A DNA stretch of 64,000 bases from Aestuariivita sp. (GTDB lineage: Bacteria > Pseudomonadota > Alphaproteobacteria > Rhodobacterales > Rhodobacteraceae), in NCBI RefSeq assembly GCF_021404545.1, contig NZ_JAAWWD010000034.1, forward strand, positions 82,993-146,992, given 5' to 3'. The notes under the pieces were generated by a model. The model worked only from the letters and a program-made list of their open reading frames with translations, had not been told where the DNA came from and made no database searches. Position numbers and translations under genes: made by a program. This document shows positions 62,291 to 64,000 of this stretch, in pieces. Positions within the stretch are counted from its first letter, which is position 1. The number at the start of each line of letters is the position of its first letter.

Positions 62291-64000
62291 CTAGAAAGGA
62301 AACTCCAGGCTTATCGTACCGCCATAGGCTTCAAATCCGTCCGCACCAATACCGTCATAGAAAAGCTCGGCGGAAAAAAGGATCTCCCTTGCGGGGACCC
62401 GGTACACAGAGCCCGCAGTAATCCGTCCGCGCAAGGAACTTCCCGATGAGGCCAATGCTGCATTGGTTGCAGGCGCGTTCAGCAACTCGTCAAAATCGTA
62501 GATGCCAGACAGCGACATATAGAGTTCCAGATCGGCGTCGCGATTGATTGGGACGTGATAGGTGATCTTGGGCCCGAATTCGATGCGCCCCAGGTCAAAT
62601 GTCTGGCTTGGAATGAAATTCCCCAGCGTATCGAGATAGCTCTCCTGCTTTTCCCAATAATAGGTCGCGCGAATGAAGGGGTTGATCGTGAAGTCTCCGG
62701 TTCGGAAATCTCCGGTAAGCCCGCCTTGCAGCAGCGCGCGTTTGGTCGAGAAATCGTCATCGAACAGACCAAGCGCGTTGACCGTGTTGGACGATTCACC
62801 ATAGGTCAGCCGTCCGTCGAAATAGAGGTTCTGACTAAGCCGAACAACAGCGTAGGGGCCGATCATCCAGCCAACACCGTCTGCCGATGTATTCGCAACC
62901 AGATTCTTCTCATCGGAAATATCCACCTGTCCCATGATACCGATGAGTGCATCTTCGCTGAACCGATAGTCGACACCGGCAAAGATCAAACCGTGTTCAC
63001 TTTCACTATTGCCGCTTTCGACCACCGAATAGGTGCCTTGCGCCCAGAAATCGAACCCCCGCCGGGAAGCGCCATCCTCGTATACGGTTTGCGCCTTTTC
63101 GCTGAAGGCGAATTTTGGCTGCGCGGCGTTATCCTGGCTTTGCGGGTTGAGCGACGCCTCCACCGCCGGGCCGGTGTCACTGAACAGGCTCTGTTCCGTT
63201 TCAGCCGGTGTCAGGGCCACATATCGCTGGCTCGCTGCCGCTTTCAGTTTCTTCTGCAGCGCTCGATAGCTGAACTGAAAGGTTGTCGTCCGACTGTTCG
63301 GAGTGGCATTGAACGAGAAGCTGTTGGACGCAGTCCCGCCCCCCCCTTTCAACCGGTCAACCAGATCCGGCTGGGATGAGACAATCCTGTCAGCTCGATT
63401 GGTGACAAAGGATGCGATGACTTCTTGGGTCTGGAGGATATCCGCGTTCGAATCGCGATCGTTTGTCAGCGAGTATGTTACATCCGTCACCGCTGCCGCG
63501 CTTGCGATGACCGTATAGGGTTGAAAGGCGCCGCCCCCAAGAAAGGTCGAAGCGGTTCCATTGGCCGTCATGGCCGAGCTTGTGGCCCGCCCATTGGCAT
63601 CCGTGAGCACGGTTTCCGTGTTGTTTCCGGTTGACGCAAAGATCAACGATGCGCCGACGAGCGGGGCGGTGAATGTAACACTGACATTCGGTGACCCGAC
63701 ACCGGTTGGGCTAACGACCGTTGCCACCAGTTTTTCGGGAAAAGACGTATTTATGATGGTGGCCTGGCCGGATCCAGACGTCGCGATCAGTTCCGAAGCC
63801 GTTGCGGTCGCTGTGCCGTTCACTCTGATGTCATAGGGCGCCTCGTCGGCATCGTCATTGGTCAGGCTCAGATCGAAGCTGAACGGCCCGGCCGCCAGCG
63901 GCGTATAGCTCACCGTGAAGCTGGTGCCCCCGCCCCCTGGGGCCACGCCCAGGCTGCCCGGGGCCGGGATCGCGTCCCCCGCCCACTTGTTCACCGCCCC
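62291..64000 (-). CDS. Autotransporter outer-membrane beta-barrel protein (5' part outside window)
   Basis: At least 567 residues are visible; the frame is open to the window edge, so the N-terminus is missing. The visible part begins with a choice-of-anchor/Ig-like domain (FTVSYTPLAAGPFSFDLSLTNDDADEAPYDIRVNGTA), then a second Ig-like segment (ATVVSPTGVGSPNVSVTFTAPLVGASLIFASTGNNTETVLTDANGRATSSAMTANGTAST). The last ~270 residues form a beta-barrel with alternating hydrophobic strands, starting near RRGFDFWAQGTYSVVESG and ending GGTISLEFPF with the terminal phenylalanine expected of outer-membrane proteins. It would anchor a surface or secreted passenger. No neighbouring export gene is needed for this type. 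Confidence 0.85.
   Translation of the reverse strand, partial: GAVNKWAGDAIPAPGSLGVAPGGGGTSFTVSYTPLAAGPFSFDLSLTNDDADEAPYDIRVNGTATATASELIATSGSGQATIINTSFPEKLVATVVSPTGVGSPNVSVTFTAPLVGASLIFASTGNNTETVLTDANGRATSSAMTANGTASTFLGGGAFQPYTVIASAAAVTDVTYSLTNDRDSNADILQTQEVIASFVTNRADRIVSSQPDLVDRLKGGGGTASNSFSFNATPNSRTTTFQFSYRALQKKLKAAASQRYVALTPAETEQSLFSDTGPAVEASLNPQSQDNAAQPKFAFSEKAQTVYEDGASRRGFDFWAQGTYSVVESGNSESEHGLIFAGVDYRFSEDALIGIMGQVDISDEKNLVANTSADGVGWMIGPYAVVRLSQNLYFDGRLTYGESSNTVNALGLFDDDFSTKRALLQGGLTGDFRTGDFTINPFIRATYYWEKQESYLDTLGNFIPSQTFDLGRIEFGPKITYHVPINRDADLELYMSLSGIYDFDELLNAPATNAALASSGSSLRGRITAGSVYRVPAREILFSAELFYDGIGADGFEAYGGTISLEFPF

Overview
The window is a GC-rich stretch of an alphaproteobacterial chromosome, most likely from Rhodobacteraceae (Roseobacter group). 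The evidence is the dnaN-recF-gyrB block, the PhyR-NepR-EcfG general stress response locus with HRxxN kinase, tripartite tricarboxylate (TTT) and TAXI-TRAP transporters, and many small UPF/DUF genes common in that family. No rRNA, tRNA, CRISPR array, prophage or intact insertion sequence was seen. The last gene runs off the right edge.

Layout. 0.3-8.2 kb holds housekeeping genes: recQ-yaaA, a YggT protein, a UMF1-type MFS, mepA overlapped by a phytase-like secreted protein, a queuosine-precursor transporter and arfB. Between the last two lies an 18-codon ORF whose ribosome binding site is complementary to the whole 3' end of 16S rRNA, followed by hairpins and a terminator. 8.4-18.9 kb is a general-stress-response island: nepR-ecfG-kinase-phospholipase D on the minus strand, divergent from phyR, with small membrane proteins, an ExoD-like protein, a degenerate receiver and a Crp/Fnr regulator around it. 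I find six exact GGAAC-N16/17-CGTT sites (the EcfG consensus), each in front of a gene in this island.

19.1-27.2 kb is a divergent carboxylate-catabolism locus: class V aminotransferase-tctCBA facing a fused FAD/Fe-S 2-hydroxyacid dehydrogenase-GntR pair. 27.4-35.1 kb carries a Tat-type 5'-nucleotidase, a Baeyer-Villiger monooxygenase with a serine hydrolase and AraC regulator, a LysR regulator and an OsmC protein. 35.2-41.7 kb is a second uptake/catabolism locus: RpiR regulator, TAXI solute-binding protein, fused TRAP permease, UspA and class III aminotransferase. It lies directly before dnaN, where dnaA is often found.

42.1-47.9 kb is dnaN-recF-VOC-lysE followed by gyrB. 48-57.7 kb has a DMT transporter, a NUDIX hydrolase, two SDR genes (the second broken by a deletion), an MFS transporter, trhO, and pncA and pncB separated by a hybrid histidine kinase. 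57.7-61 kb looks degenerate: a long region without a recognisable gene, an aldo/keto reductase cut by an in-frame stop at its catalytic histidine, and a LysR gene without a normal start codon. The window ends with a DMT transporter and the C-terminal part of an autotransporter.
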